Source: JANPBY01 sp963851405 (lineage in GTDB: Bacteria; Actinomycetota; Actinomycetes; DATJPE01). From it: a stretch of DNA of 64,000 nt. Of the stretch, positions 14,935 through 23,852 are shown piece after piece (position 1 is the stretch's first letter; each line of letters begins with the position of its first letter). The stretch is from positions 1 to 64,000 of the forward strand of contig CAWKPB010000003.1 of the NCBI GenBank assembly GCA_963851405.1, read 5' to 3'. Both the position numbers and the translations under genes were made by a program. The notes under the pieces were generated by a model. The model did no database searches, was not told where the DNA came from, and saw nothing but the letters and a program-made list of their open reading frames with translations.

Positions 14935-16716
14935 ATGTCCCGTCCGATCCTCACGGCTGTCGCCTGGCCGTACGCGAATGGTCCTCGGCACATCGGCCAC
15001 GTCTCGGGGTTCGGAGTGCCAGCCGACGTCTTCAGCCGCTATCACCGGATGGTCGGGGACGACGTGCTGATGGTCAGCGGCACGGACGAACACGGGACCC
15101 CGATCCAGGTCCAAGCCGACCGCGAGAACCTGACGGCGCGTGAGCTCGCTGATCGCTACAACCGAGTGATCGTGGAGGACCTGCAGGGCCTCGGTCTTTC
15201 CTATGACCTCTTCACCCGCACCACGACGCGCAACCACTCCCAGGTGGTCCAAGAGCTCTTCCGGACCCTGCACCGCAACGGGTACATCGTGGCCAGGACC
15301 ACTCTCGCGGCCATCTCGCCCTCGACGGGGCGCACCCTTCCGGACCGCTACATCGAAGGCACCTGTCCCTTGTGTGGCTACGACGGCGCACGGGGGGACC
15401 AGTGCGACAACTGTGGCCGCCAACTCGACCCGGTGGACCTGAAGGATCCGCGGAGCCGAATCAACGGGGAGACGCCGGCGTTCGTCGAGACCGAGCACCT
15501 GTTCCTCGACCTTCCGGCGTTCAGCGAGGCGCTGGGTTCGTGGCTGGAGACGCGCCGTGGCTGGCGCCCAAACGTGTTGAAGTTCAGCCAGAACCTGGTG
15601 GCGGACCTCCAGCCGAGGGCGATCACCCGTGACCTCGACTGGGGCGTTCCCATCCCCCTGGAAGGCTGGGACGACAAGCGGATCTACGTCTGGTTCGACG
15701 CGGTCATCGGCTACCTCTCAGCCTCCGTCGAATGGGCCCGCCGTACCGACGATCCACAAGCGTGGCGTCGTTGGTGGCAGGACCCGGATGCTGCCTCGTA
15801 CTACTTCATGGGCAAGGACAACATCGTCTTCCACTCGGTGATCTGGCCGTCGATCCTGTTGGGCTATGACGGAAAGGGCGCGGCTGGCGGTGCGCCCGGG
15901 GCGCTGGGGGAGTTGGGCCTTCCCACCGAGGTCGTGTCGAGTGAGTTCCTCACCATGGAAGGTCGCAAGTTCTCCTCCTCGCGCCAGGTCGTGATCTACG
16001 TCCGCGATTTTCTCGAGCGCTATCAGCCCGATGCTCTTCGCTACTTCATTGCCGCGGCTGGCCCGGAGACCCAGGACACGGACTTCACGTGGGCCGAATT
16101 CGTTCGGCGTACCAACGATGAACTGGTCGCTGGCTGGGGCAACCTGGTCAACCGGACGACCTCCTTGGTCGCGAAGAACGTGGGCTCCATCCCACCGGCT
16201 GGCCAGTTGACCGACGCCGACCAAGCGCTGCTGGCGACGGTCCGAGGAGGGTTCGACTCGGTTGGGGGGTTGCTCGCGGGGTCGCGTCAGAAGGCGGCGA
16301 TTGGCGAGGCCATGCGGGTGGTCGCAGAGGTCAACAAATACGTCTCTGACCAGGCGCCGTGGAAGCTCAAGAACGAAGACCCCGAACGGATGGAAACCGT
16401 GCTGCACGTCGCGGTCCAAGCCGTGAACGACTGCAACACGATCCTCGCCCCCTTCCTGCCGCACGCAGCACAGACGGTGCATGAGCTGCTCGGCTCGAAG
16501 GACACGGTGAGCCCCCGACCTGAGATCCGCGAGGTTCAGGATCTCGATGGGGGGCCGGACTACCCGATCCTCACGGGCAACTACTCGACCCATGGCGCTT
16601 GGGCTTCGCGTCCGGTCGTCGCGGGGACGCCGCTGGCGACCCCTAGTCCGGTGTTCACCAAGCTCGATGCCTCAGTCGTGGACGAGGAGCTGGCCCGCCT
16701 CGAGGCGGACGCATGA
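14935..16716 (+). CDS. metG: Methionyl-tRNA synthetase
   Basis: 593 residues. The class I HIGH region is AWPYANGPRHIGHVSG (HIGH at about residues 22-25). GTDEHG and the CPLCGYDG/CDNCG zinc knuckle (about 144-165) follow. The adenylate-stabilising loop reads GRKFSSSR, so KMSKS is replaced by KFSSS, as in many actinobacterial MetG. The anticodon-binding domain covers about 405-560. No C-terminal tRNA-binding EMAP domain is present. It is followed by tatD through an ATGA overlap, as in mycobacteria. Confidence 0.96.
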   Translation: MSRPILTAVAWPYANGPRHIGHVSGFGVPADVFSRYHRMVGDDVLMVSGTDEHGTPIQVQADRENLTARELADRYNRVIVEDLQGLGLSYDLFTRTTTRNHSQVVQELFRTLHRNGYIVARTTLAAISPSTGRTLPDRYIEGTCPLCGYDGARGDQCDNCGRQLDPVDLKDPRSRINGETPAFVETEHLFLDLPAFSEALGSWLETRRGWRPNVLKFSQNLVADLQPRAITRDLDWGVPIPLEGWDDKRIYVWFDAVIGYLSASVEWARRTDDPQAWRRWWQDPDAASYYFMGKDNIVFHSVIWPSILLGYDGKGAAGGAPGALGELGLPTEVVSSEFLTMEGRKFSSSRQVVIYVRDFLERYQPDALRYFIAAAGPETQDTDFTWAEFVRRTNDELVAGWGNLVNRTTSLVAKNVGSIPPAGQLTDADQALLATVRGGFDSVGGLLAGSRQKAAIGEAMRVVAEVNKYVSDQAPWKLKNEDPERMETVLHVAVQAVNDCNTILAPFLPHAAQTVHELLGSKDTVSPRPEIREVQDLDGGPDYPILTGNYSTHGAWASRPVVAGTPLATPSPVFTKLDASVVDEELARLEADA

Positions 16717-17549
16717 GCCATCCTGAGCCTCCTGCTCCGCTCGAGGTTCCGGTGTACGACAGTCACTGTCATCTCGATCTGGGTGAAACGGGACGCGACG
16801 GTGAGCCTGGTCTGGCTGTGGACGAGGCGCTGCGACTGGCCCGTTCGGTGGGCGTCGCCGGGGTCGTCCAGATCGGCTGCGACCTGCCGAGTGCGCGCTG
16901 GTCGGTTGAGACGGCATCAACGACCCCTGGGGTGCTCGCGGCTGTGGCCTTGCACCCCAACGAAGCTCCGAGATTGGCCACGGATGGGACGCTCGAGGCG
17001 GCGTGGGATGAGATCGACCGGCTCGCCGCTCACCCGCGGGTCAGGGCCATCGGCGAGACTGGCCTGGACTTCGTCCGGACGAGTGAGGACGGCCGGGGCG
17101 CTCAGGAGGACTCCTTCCGGCGCCACATCGCGATGGCGAAGTCGCATGCCCTACCGCTCGTCGTCCACGACCGGGACGCTCATGAGGCGGTCGTTCGAGT
17201 CCTGGACGACGAAGGTGCGCCGGACGTCGTCGTCTTCCACTGCTTTTCGGGCGGCCCCGCCTTGGCCGCGATCTGCGCCGACCGCGGGTGGTACACCTCC
17301 TTCGCGGGGACCGTGTCGTTCAAGAATGCTCAGCCGTTGCGGGATGCGCTGGCCGTGCTCCCCCTGGATCGGCTCCTGATCGAGACCGACGCTCCGTTCC
17401 TGGCGCCTCAACCGTTTCGTGGCCGCCCGAACGCGTCCTATCTCATTCCCTACACGCTGCGGGTCATGGCCACGCAGATCGGCCGGCCGGAACACGAACT
17501 GGCTGCGGCCATCGCCGCAGCAACCCTGCGGGTCTTCGGGGAGTTCTGA
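16713..17549 (+). CDS. tatD: TatD-family metal-dependent deoxyribonuclease
   Basis: A TIM-barrel amidohydrolase-fold nuclease of 278 residues. The N-terminal metal ligands are in VYDSHCHLDLGE. Also seen are VALHPNEAPRL, AIGETGLDFVR, PLVVHDRDAHEAVVRVL (the family His in VVHDR), VFHCFSGGPALA and LLIETDAPFLAPQPFRGRPN, the classical TatD signature 3. It is co-transcribed with metG (ATGA overlap). It may act in 3'-5' DNA repair or turnover. There is no sign of export. Confidence 0.93.
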   Translation: MSHPEPPAPLEVPVYDSHCHLDLGETGRDGEPGLAVDEALRLARSVGVAGVVQIGCDLPSARWSVETASTTPGVLAAVALHPNEAPRLATDGTLEAAWDEIDRLAAHPRVRAIGETGLDFVRTSEDGRGAQEDSFRRHIAMAKSHALPLVVHDRDAHEAVVRVLDDEGAPDVVVFHCFSGGPALAAICADRGWYTSFAGTVSFKNAQPLRDALAVLPLDRLLIETDAPFLAPQPFRGRPNASYLIPYTLRVMATQIGRPEHELAAAIAAATLRVFGEF

Positions 17550-17635
17550 CCTGTTTGTTCGGGTTTATGCCTTTATGTTCTGTGGGCTGCGTTGGCGTTC
17601 CGGCAACCGGACCGGCTAGCGTCGTCCCCTTGTCG

Positions 17636-17727
17636 GCCGGGGCGGGGAAGCCCCGGCGGGCCACCACGCCGCGCTCGGGCCCTGTGCCTCGCGGTTGCGA
17701 CGCGCCTCGCGCGTCGTGGTGCCCGCC
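17636..17727 (+). ncRNA. Structured leader upstream of the rpf gene, class unknown
   Basis: The 213-nt gap before the rpf start holds three strong helices. GCCGGGGC (17636-17643) pairs with GCCCCGGC (17650-17657). CGACGCGC (17698-17705) pairs with GCGCGTCG (17709-17716). A long-range helix pairs 17655-17668 (GGCGGG-CC-ACCACG) with 17715-17727 (CGTGGTGCCCGCC) with one bulge. The first hairpin shares bases 17655-17657, and the second bases 17715-17716, with the long helix, so the structures partly exclude each other. It does not match the ydaO consensus that controls other rpf genes. A cis-acting RNA is an inference. Confidence 0.4.
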
Positions 17728-17762
17728 GGACCTGTGCCCGGGATCTTCGATCCTGGAGTGGC

Positions 17763-18869
17763 GTGAGTAGCACCCGTACGGCCGTCCTCGTCCGCGCGCT
17801 CGTCGTCGGCGCGGTCGTCCTCGGTACAGCCGGGTTCGTCACCGCCAACAAGTCGGTGACCGTCGCCGTGGACGGTGGCGAGCGTCAGGTTCGAACCTTC
17901 GCGGCGACCGTTGGTGACCTGCTGCACGAGCAAAGCGTCTCGGTGGGAGAGCACGACGTCGTCTTCCCGACCACGACCGCGGCGGTGTCCGACGGCACTC
18001 GGGTCGAGGTACGCCGTGGCCGATTGGTCATGGTCGACATCGATGGCGTTCAACGCGAGATCTGGACCACCGCCGAGACGGTCGCGGAGCTGACCGATTC
18101 GCTGGGTTCTCGGTACACCGCGGCTGCCCTCACGGTGTCGCGCTCCACCCGGATCCCCGTGGGCGGGCTCGCGGTCGGGTTGTCCCTCCCCAAAGACATC
18201 ACGATCAAGCACGACGGGACCACCACCACCATCGAGACGGCCGCGCCGACTCTCGCCGCGGCCTTAGCCGAAGCTGGCATCTCGGTCACCACCAACGATC
18301 GGCTCAGCACCCGGCTCTCGCTCGCGCCCGTCGACGGGATGAAGGTCAGGCTGGTACGGGTCACCGCCGAACGCAGGTCGGACGTACGCCTCGTGCCGTT
18401 CCGCACGATTCGCCAGGCCGACTCCTCGTTGTACCGCGGTGACAGCCGCGTGGTGCGAGCGGGCCAGAAGGGCAAGCAGAAGATCATCTTCCGAGTGGTC
18501 TTCCATGACGGCGATCGGGTGGCGAAGAAGAAGGTCGCCGTCGATACCGTGCGCAAACCCAAGGCGCGTGTGATCCGTTACGGGACCAAGCCCAGACCGA
18601 CCTACGCGCCCCGCGCCGGTAGCGGGGTGGACGGGTTGAACTGGGCCGCGCTCGCCCGCTGCGAGTCGAGTGGCAATCCGCGATCCGTGGGCGGCGGCGG
18701 TCTGTACTTCGGGCTCTATCAGTTCACGCTCGGTACCTGGCGCAGCGTCGGTGGGAGTGGCAATCCGATTGACGCGTCCCCCGCGGAGCAGACGGCCCGG
18801 GCCAAGGCGCTCTATCGAAGTCGCGGATCCTCGCCCTGGCCGTCCTGCGGTCGGCTGCTGTATTCGTGA
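17763..18869 (+). CDS. rpfB: Resuscitation-promoting factor, RpfB type
   Basis: 368 residues from GTG 17763, preceded by GGAG. The order is an uncleaved N-terminal membrane segment (VLVRALVVGAVVLGTAGFVTA), three DUF348 repeats (about 30-200), a G5 domain (about 205-285), a basic linker, and a C-terminal Rpf lytic transglycosylase domain. The Rpf domain includes LNWAALARCESSGNP with the catalytic Glu, then GLYFGLYQFTLGTWRSVGG and PWPSCGRLL with the paired Cys. RpfB cleaves peptidoglycan and promotes regrowth from dormancy. The gene order metG-tatD-rpfB-rsmA-ispE is the mycobacterial one. Confidence 0.95.
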   Translation: MSSTRTAVLVRALVVGAVVLGTAGFVTANKSVTVAVDGGERQVRTFAATVGDLLHEQSVSVGEHDVVFPTTTAAVSDGTRVEVRRGRLVMVDIDGVQREIWTTAETVAELTDSLGSRYTAAALTVSRSTRIPVGGLAVGLSLPKDITIKHDGTTTTIETAAPTLAAALAEAGISVTTNDRLSTRLSLAPVDGMKVRLVRVTAERRSDVRLVPFRTIRQADSSLYRGDSRVVRAGQKGKQKIIFRVVFHDGDRVAKKKVAVDTVRKPKARVIRYGTKPRPTYAPRAGSGVDGLNWAALARCESSGNPRSVGGGGLYFGLYQFTLGTWRSVGGSGNPIDASPAEQTARAKALYRSRGSSPWPSCGRLLYS

Positions 18870-18885
18870 CCACCGGTCGGTGCCC

Positions 18886-19752
18886 GTGACACCGGACGGC
18901 CTGCTCGGCGCCACGGATCTGCGTGCCCTCGCCGCCGGACTGGATCTACACCCGACCAAGAGCAAGGGCCAGAACTTCGTCATTGATGGCAACACGATCC
19001 GTCGGCTGGTCCGCGTCGCCGACCTGCGTCCCGATGACGTCGTCCTGGAAGTCGGCCCCGGATTGGGCTCGCTGACCTTGGGCCTGCTTCCCGCCTGCGC
19101 CCGCGTGGTCGCCGTCGAGATCGAACCGAAATTGGCCGCAGCACTGCCGTCGACCATCGCCGATCGCGCCGCGGACCTGGCCCCTCAGCTGACGGTGGTC
19201 GAAGGCGACGCCCTCCGGATCCGGGAAATCCCGGGCCCCCCGCCGACGGCACTAGTCGCCAATTTGCCGTACAACGTTGCGGTCCCGGTCCTCATGCACC
19301 TGTGGGCCTTGCTTCCCAGCCTGCGGCGCACCCTCGTCATGGTGCAGGCGGAGGTGGCCGATCGGTTGGCCGCTGATCCCGGCAGCAAGGTGTACGGGGT
19401 GCCCTCGGTCAAGGCTCGGTGGTACGGCCGGGTCGAGCGGGCCGGAAACGTGAGCCGCTCGGTCTTTTGGCCAGCACCAAACGTGGACTCCGGGTTGGTC
19501 GCAGTCACTCACAGCGACCCGCCTTCGGTGGAGGTCTCTCGCGGCGAGGTCTTCGCGGCCGTAGATGCTGCCTTCGCCCAACGTCGCAAGACGCTGCGCG
19601 CGGCCCTCGCCGGATGGGCCGGGTCGGCGACCGCAGCTGAGGGCGCGTTGCGGGCGGCCAATATCGATCCGTCCTTGCGCGGTGAGCAGTTGGATGTGAC
19701 CGACTTCGCGACCCTGGCGTCCCACCGGCCGCCCGTAGAGTCGTTGTCGTGA
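18886..19752 (+). CDS. rsmA: 16S rRNA (adenine1518/1519-N6)-dimethyltransferase
   Basis: KsgA dimethylates A1518 and A1519 in helix 45. GTG 18886 begins a 288-residue protein with HPTKSKGQNFVIDGNTIRRLV, the SAM motif VLEVGPGLGSLTLGLL (about residues 49-64) and VVAVEIEPKL. The catalytic motif is NLPYNVAVPVL (motif IV), followed by PAPNVDSGLV and FAQRRKTLRAAL. It is coupled to ispE by a GTGA overlap. Loss of KsgA gives kasugamycin resistance in bacteria generally. Confidence 0.95.
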   Translation: MTPDGLLGATDLRALAAGLDLHPTKSKGQNFVIDGNTIRRLVRVADLRPDDVVLEVGPGLGSLTLGLLPACARVVAVEIEPKLAAALPSTIADRAADLAPQLTVVEGDALRIREIPGPPPTALVANLPYNVAVPVLMHLWALLPSLRRTLVMVQAEVADRLAADPGSKVYGVPSVKARWYGRVERAGNVSRSVFWPAPNVDSGLVAVTHSDPPSVEVSRGEVFAAVDAAFAQRRKTLRAALAGWAGSATAAEGALRAANIDPSLRGEQLDVTDFATLASHRPPVESLS

Positions 19753-20681
19753 GCTCAGCAGCCGTGAACCCGCCCACGGTGATGGTTCGGGTGCCCGCGA
19801 AGGTGAATCTCCAGCTGTCGGTCGGGGCACTTCGGCCCGACGGCTATCACGATCTGGTCAACGTGTTCCACGCGGTGGGCATCTACGACGATGTGACCGC
19901 GACCCCGGGGTGGGGCGGGGTCAGCGTCACGGTGTCCGGCGCGGACGCGCACCTGGTGCCCACGGACGAAACCAATTTGGCGGCCCGGGCGGCGCAAGCC
20001 CTTGCCGCAGCCGCGGGGGTGGATGCGGAGGTCGACCTCCACATCCACAAGGGCATCCCGGTCGCCGGGGGAATGGCCGGTGGATCCGCCGACGCCGCGG
20101 CGACCCTCGTGGCCTGCGATCTGCTGTGGGGAACCGGGCTGAGCCGCGAGCAGCTCGGCGACCTGGCAGCGACCCTCGGAGCTGATGTCCCCTTCGCGCT
20201 CATCGGTGGAACGGCGGTGGGGTTGGGCACCGGAGTGCAGCTGACACCGGCGCTCGCGCGAGGTCGCTTCGCTTGGGTCCTCGCGGTTGCTGACGGGGGT
20301 CTTTCGACAGCAGAGGTGTACGCGGAGTACGACCGCTTGATCGAGGGCCGCGTGCTGCCCGAGCCGCGCCTGTCCGATCAGTTGATGGCGGCCTTGCGCT
20401 CCGGTGACACCCACGCGCTCGCCCGTACGCTGACCAACGATCTTCAGCCGGCCGCTGTATCGATGCGGCCGGCCCTGCAGGGCACCCTGGACACCGGCCT
20501 CGAGGCCGGGGCTTTGGCGGCGGTCGTGTCCGGCTCCGGACCGACCTGCGCTTTCCTGGTCGTCGATGAGGCACATGGGCACGACTTGACGGGGACGTTG
20601 TCCGCGTCGGGGGTCTGTCGTTCGGTCGTGGCAACCGTGGGTCCGGTGCACGGGGCCCGCGTCATCGAGCACGCCGGCTAA
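19749..20681 (+). CDS. ispE: 4-diphosphocytidyl-2-C-methyl-D-erythritol kinase
   Basis: A GHMP kinase of the MEP isoprenoid pathway. N-terminal VRVPAKVNLQLSVGALRPDGYHDLVNVFHAV is the IspE signature. The ATP-binding loop is IPVAGGMAGGSADAAATLVA (Pro-X3-Gly-X-Gly/Ser-Ser-like; about residues 101-120). Later come GADVPFALIGGTAVGLGTG and the C-terminal VVSGSGPTCAFLV motif. 310 residues. It provides isoprenoid precursors that also form the polyprenyl-phosphate carrier used by the polysaccharide genes at 29-57 kb. Confidence 0.95.
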   Translation: MSSAAVNPPTVMVRVPAKVNLQLSVGALRPDGYHDLVNVFHAVGIYDDVTATPGWGGVSVTVSGADAHLVPTDETNLAARAAQALAAAAGVDAEVDLHIHKGIPVAGGMAGGSADAAATLVACDLLWGTGLSREQLGDLAATLGADVPFALIGGTAVGLGTGVQLTPALARGRFAWVLAVADGGLSTAEVYAEYDRLIEGRVLPEPRLSDQLMAALRSGDTHALARTLTNDLQPAAVSMRPALQGTLDTGLEAGALAAVVSGSGPTCAFLVVDEAHGHDLTGTLSASGVCRSVVATVGPVHGARVIEHAG

Positions 20682-20722
20682 GAGATGCCCGTTCCCGGCC
20701 GCGCACACGGTCGAGGGTCGTG

Positions 20723-22492
20723 ATGGCCCCGCGCAATCTGGTCAACGCAGAGACCATCTCCAAGGCGTACGGCCCGCGGCTCTTGCTGGACAGAGTGTCC
20801 CTCGGAGTTGCGGATGGGCAGCGGATCGGTGTCGTCGGGCGCAACGGTGATGGCAAGTCGACGTTGCTGTCGATCCTTGCGGGGACTACTCCGGCGGACT
20901 CGGGCCGGGTGACCCGTACCTCCGGGTTGACCGTTGGTCTGCTCAGCCAGACCGATGACCTGCAACCATCCCGGACGGTCAGTGACGTCGTGGTCGGGGA
21001 GCGACCGGACCATGTCTGGGCCGGGATCTCTCGCATTCGCGAGGCCGTTGAGGCGCTTTTGGTCGACCTCCCCTTCGACGCTCCCGTGGGTGGGCTGTCC
21101 GGGGGGGAGCGCCGGCGCGTCGCCCTCGCGGGCCTGCTGGTCGCCGACCCGGACCTGTTGTTCCTCGACGAGCCCACCAACCACCTGGACGTCGAGGTGG
21201 TGGCCTGGTTGGCCGAGCACCTAAGCGCCAGGCGCGGGTCGCTCGTCGTGGTGACCCACGACCGATGGTTCCTCGACGCAGTCGCGGACCGGACCTGGGA
21301 TGTCGCGGACGCGACGGTGCATGAGTACGAGGGGGGCTATGCCGCGTATGTGCTCGCCCGGGCCGAGCGGTCTCGGATCGCCGACGCCGAACAGGCACGC
21401 CGGAACAACTTGATGCGCAAGGAGTTGGCCTGGCTGCGCCGGGGCCCACCCGCCCGCACCAGCAAGCCCAGGTTCCGGATCGACGCCGCGCAAGCCCTCA
21501 TCGCGGATGAGCCCCCAGCGCGTGACGCCGTGGAGCTGGTGGGATTCGCGACCACGCGGCTGGGCCGCAGTGTCTATGACGTTGAGGACGCTTGCGTGTC
21601 CCTCGGAGACCGGTCCCTGTTCCGCGGGCTGACCTGGCGCATCGGACCCGGCGATCGGTTCGGCATCGTTGGCGTGAACGGCTCGGGCAAGACCTCGTTG
21701 CTGCGGATGCTTGCCGGGGAACTGCGGCCCTCGCAGGGGCGGGTCCGGATCGGACAGACCGTACGCGTCGGCTACTTGACTCAGGACGCGGTGGAGTTGG
21801 ACCCCGACCTTCGTGTTTTGGAGACGGTCGAAGCGGTTCGAGGCAGTGTCGACCTGGGTCGGGGCCGAACGATGACTGCCGCGTCGTTGGTCGAGCGGCT
21901 CGGGTTCACCGGCGACCGCGCGTGGACGCGGGTCGGTGAGCTGTCTGGCGGAGAACGCCGCCGACTCCAACTGGCCCGGCTGCTGATGGATGAGCCCAAC
22001 GTCTTGCTCCTCGACGAGCCATCGAACGATCTGGATATCGAGACGCTCACGGCTTTGGAGGACCTCCTCGATGGATTCGCCGGAACGATCGTGCTCGTCT
22101 CGCACGATCGTTATGTGCTGGAGCGGATCTGCGATCGGGTCTTCGGCTTGCTCGGAGACGGAGCGGTTCGAGACCTGCCTGGTGGGGTCGACGAATATCT
22201 CCAACTCCGCGCCAGGCAGGGGCCGGCGACCGCGCTACCACGGCCCCAGAGCGCCGGTTCGGTCGCACGCCAGCAGCGGACCTCACGCAAGGACCTGGCT
22301 CGAGTCGATCGACGCCTCCAGAGGCTGGAGTCCGACGAGGCGCGTTTGCACGAACGGATGCTTGAAGTCGCCTCCGACCACGAACAGGTGCTTGCTCTCG
22401 ACGTGGAGCTGCGCGTGCTGCGCGACGACCGGGCCGCTCTCGAGGAGGAATGGCTCCGGCTCGCGACGGAGACCGACGGTGAGATCCCGTAG
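20723..22492 (+). CDS. ABC-F family ATPase (ribosome-associated)
   Basis: Two fused ABC ATPase domains without membrane segments. Walker A1 is VGRNGDGKSTLLSIL (about residues 38-52) with signature LSGGERRRVALAGLL and DEPTNHLDVEVVAWLAEHL. Walker A2 is GVNGSGKTSLLRML with LSGGERRRLQLARLL and DEPSNDLDIETLTAL. A charged inter-domain linker region and a C-terminal coiled coil (LARVDRRLQRLESDEARLHERM) are present. ABC-F proteins act on the ribosome (EttA/Uup types, or antibiotic protection). The C-terminal coiled coil resembles Uup. ATG 20723 is preferred to GTG 20720 for spacing from GAGGG. The position after ispE is standard in actinobacteria. Confidence 0.92.
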   Translation: MAPRNLVNAETISKAYGPRLLLDRVSLGVADGQRIGVVGRNGDGKSTLLSILAGTTPADSGRVTRTSGLTVGLLSQTDDLQPSRTVSDVVVGERPDHVWAGISRIREAVEALLVDLPFDAPVGGLSGGERRRVALAGLLVADPDLLFLDEPTNHLDVEVVAWLAEHLSARRGSLVVVTHDRWFLDAVADRTWDVADATVHEYEGGYAAYVLARAERSRIADAEQARRNNLMRKELAWLRRGPPARTSKPRFRIDAAQALIADEPPARDAVELVGFATTRLGRSVYDVEDACVSLGDRSLFRGLTWRIGPGDRFGIVGVNGSGKTSLLRMLAGELRPSQGRVRIGQTVRVGYLTQDAVELDPDLRVLETVEAVRGSVDLGRGRTMTAASLVERLGFTGDRAWTRVGELSGGERRRLQLARLLMDEPNVLLLDEPSNDLDIETLTALEDLLDGFAGTIVLVSHDRYVLERICDRVFGLLGDGAVRDLPGGVDEYLQLRARQGPATALPRPQSAGSVARQQRTSRKDLARVDRRLQRLESDEARLHERMLEVASDHEQVLALDVELRVLRDDRAALEEEWLRLATETDGEIP

Positions 22493-22504
22493 GGTCGCGA
22501 GTCG

Positions 22505-23191
22505 ATGACCGAGGTGGAGATCGAATGGGGCCCGCAGGGGGCCCGCGCCCTAGCCGATCGCTGCGACGCGCTGGTGCTGATCGATGTGTTGTCCTTCACG
22601 ACCGCGGTCACCGTGGCTGTGCGCCGAGACGTCCTGGTCTGGCCCCATGCCTATGGCGCCGAGGGAGCGGAGCATCTCGCGCGAGAGATCGGTGCGGTGT
22701 TGGCGCGGGGACGTTCGAGCCGGGAGGGGCCCACCCTGTCCCCGGTCAGCCTGCTCGACCTCGCTCCGGGAACGCGGCTGATCCTGCCCTCACCCAACGG
22801 GTCTGCGATCGCCCACACGGTGCTGTCCGCGGGGATTCCGGTTTACGCGGCGTGCTTGCGCAACCGCGCCGCCGTTGTCCAGACCTTGGCCGGCGCCAAA
22901 CGGGTCGGACTGGTTCCCTCCGGGGAGCGCTGGGCCGACGGGAGTTTGCGACCGGCCTACGAGGACTGGATCGGGGCGGGTGCCATCGCCGCCGGGATCT
23001 CCGGCGCGGTGCTCAGCCCCGACGCAGCCGCAGCCGCCTTGGCGTTCGAGGCGCGCCAGCCGCTGTCGCTATGTCCCAGTGGGATCGAGCTCCTGGAGAG
23101 GGGATTTCAGTCCGATGTGCAGTTCGCGGACGACTTGGACGTGGATGACGTCTCGCCGATCCTGCGCAACGGGCGGTTTGAGCGAGCCTGA
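22505..23191 (+). CDS. ComB-like 2-phosphosulfolactate phosphatase family protein
   Basis: 228 residues with the ComB fold signatures: ALVLIDVLSFTTAVTVAVRRD at residues 22-42 (with the conserved Asp in IDVLSF), RLILPSPNGSAIAH, VYAACLRNRAAVVQTL and PAYEDWIGAGAIAAGI. The named reaction (coenzyme M synthesis) is improbable in an actinobacterium, so the substrate is unknown. It starts 12 bases after the ABC-F stop and is likely co-transcribed. Confidence 0.8.
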   Translation: MTEVEIEWGPQGARALADRCDALVLIDVLSFTTAVTVAVRRDVLVWPHAYGAEGAEHLAREIGAVLARGRSSREGPTLSPVSLLDLAPGTRLILPSPNGSAIAHTVLSAGIPVYAACLRNRAAVVQTLAGAKRVGLVPSGERWADGSLRPAYEDWIGAGAIAAGISGAVLSPDAAAAALAFEARQPLSLCPSGIELLERGFQSDVQFADDLDVDDVSPILRNGRFERA

Positions 23192-23192
23192 C

Positions 23193-23726
23193 TCAGCGAC
23201 TGGCTGATGACGTCCGGGGGCCGCCCGTCTCGCCGTCGTTGGTCTCGAAGTGGACCACCAGGTCGCGCAACAAGCGCGCCAGCGTGTCCCTGTCCTCGGG
23301 GGTCAGGCCGCGGAGGATGGCCCGCTCGTGCTCAAGCAGGTCCGCAAGTGCGGCATCCACCCGCGACCGCCCGGTTGCGGTGAGCCGTACGAGCACTCCG
23401 CGGCGATCATCGGGGTCGGCCCGGCGATCGACCAGGCCCTGGCCGGCCAGCCGGTCGATGCGGTTGGTCATCGTGCCGGACGTCACGAGGTTGCGCGCCA
23501 TCAGTGACCCGGGGGAGAGCTCATAGGGCGCCCCGGCACGACGAAGCGCTGCGAGGACGTCGAACTCCCACGTTTCGAGCTCGTGCTCGGCGAACGCCCG
23601 GCGCCGGGCTCGGTCCAGATGCCGCGACAGGCGGCTGACCCGGGACAGCACGGACAAGGGGGTGACGTCGAGATCGGGGCGCTCTCGCTGCCACGCGTCG
23701 ACTAGTCGGTCAACCTCGTCCTGCAC
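23193..23726 (-). CDS. MarR-family transcriptional regulator
   Basis: 177 residues with the winged helix-turn-helix: VSRLSRHLDRARRRAFAEHELETWEFDVLAALRRAG, recognition region SLMARNLVTSGTMTNRIDRLAGQGLV (about 84-109) and wing RRADPDDRRGVLVRLTATGR. MarR proteins bind as dimers to short palindromes and respond to small phenolic or oxidising ligands. A perfect 18-bp palindrome (23739-23756) lies just upstream of its -10 box, so autoregulation is likely. Its target genes are unclear; the neighbours are a comB-like gene and a DUF4190-like protein. Confidence 0.92.
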   Translation of the reverse strand: MQDEVDRLVDAWQRERPDLDVTPLSVLSRVSRLSRHLDRARRRAFAEHELETWEFDVLAALRRAGAPYELSPGSLMARNLVTSGTMTNRIDRLAGQGLVDRRADPDDRRGVLVRLTATGRSRVDAALADLLEHERAILRGLTPEDRDTLARLLRDLVVHFETNDGETGGPRTSSASR

Positions 23727-23732
23727 GATTCC

Positions 23733-23738
23733 ACCGTA
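23733..23738 (-). promoter_or_regulatory. Leaderless-type -10 box of the marR gene
   Basis: TACGGT on the minus strand, 6 nt before GTG 23726. Identical in sequence and spacing to the box before the DUF4190-like gene. Confidence 0.5.
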
Positions 23739-23756
23739 TCTCTCGATGTCGAGAGA
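23739..23756. promoter_or_regulatory. MarR operator candidate
   Basis: TCTCTCGA-TG-TCGAGAGA, a perfect 8-bp inverted repeat with a 2-bp centre. It abuts the -10 hexamer of the marR gene and would occlude RNA polymerase when bound. The shape and the TCGA half-site core resemble known MarR-type operators. Assigned by position and symmetry. Confidence 0.65.
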
Positions 23757-23852
23757 CCTCGCATCGGCGAGTGCGGCGAAAGCGACGCTTTCGCCGCCCA
23801 GTTCGGTCTTGTTCTCCGCTTTCGGCGGGGGCGGGGGCCGGGGCGGGAAGGC

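Noticed and set aside
17550..17762. ydaO riboswitch upstream of rpfB
   Set aside because: Despite strong helices, the GGGGGACCCA, GGGGUGAA and ACCUCGUAGGC blocks are missing. It is kept only as an unclassified leader.
22505..23191. Coenzyme M biosynthesis
   Set aside because: ComB homology is to the fold family only. No other coenzyme M gene is present and the host is an actinobacterium.
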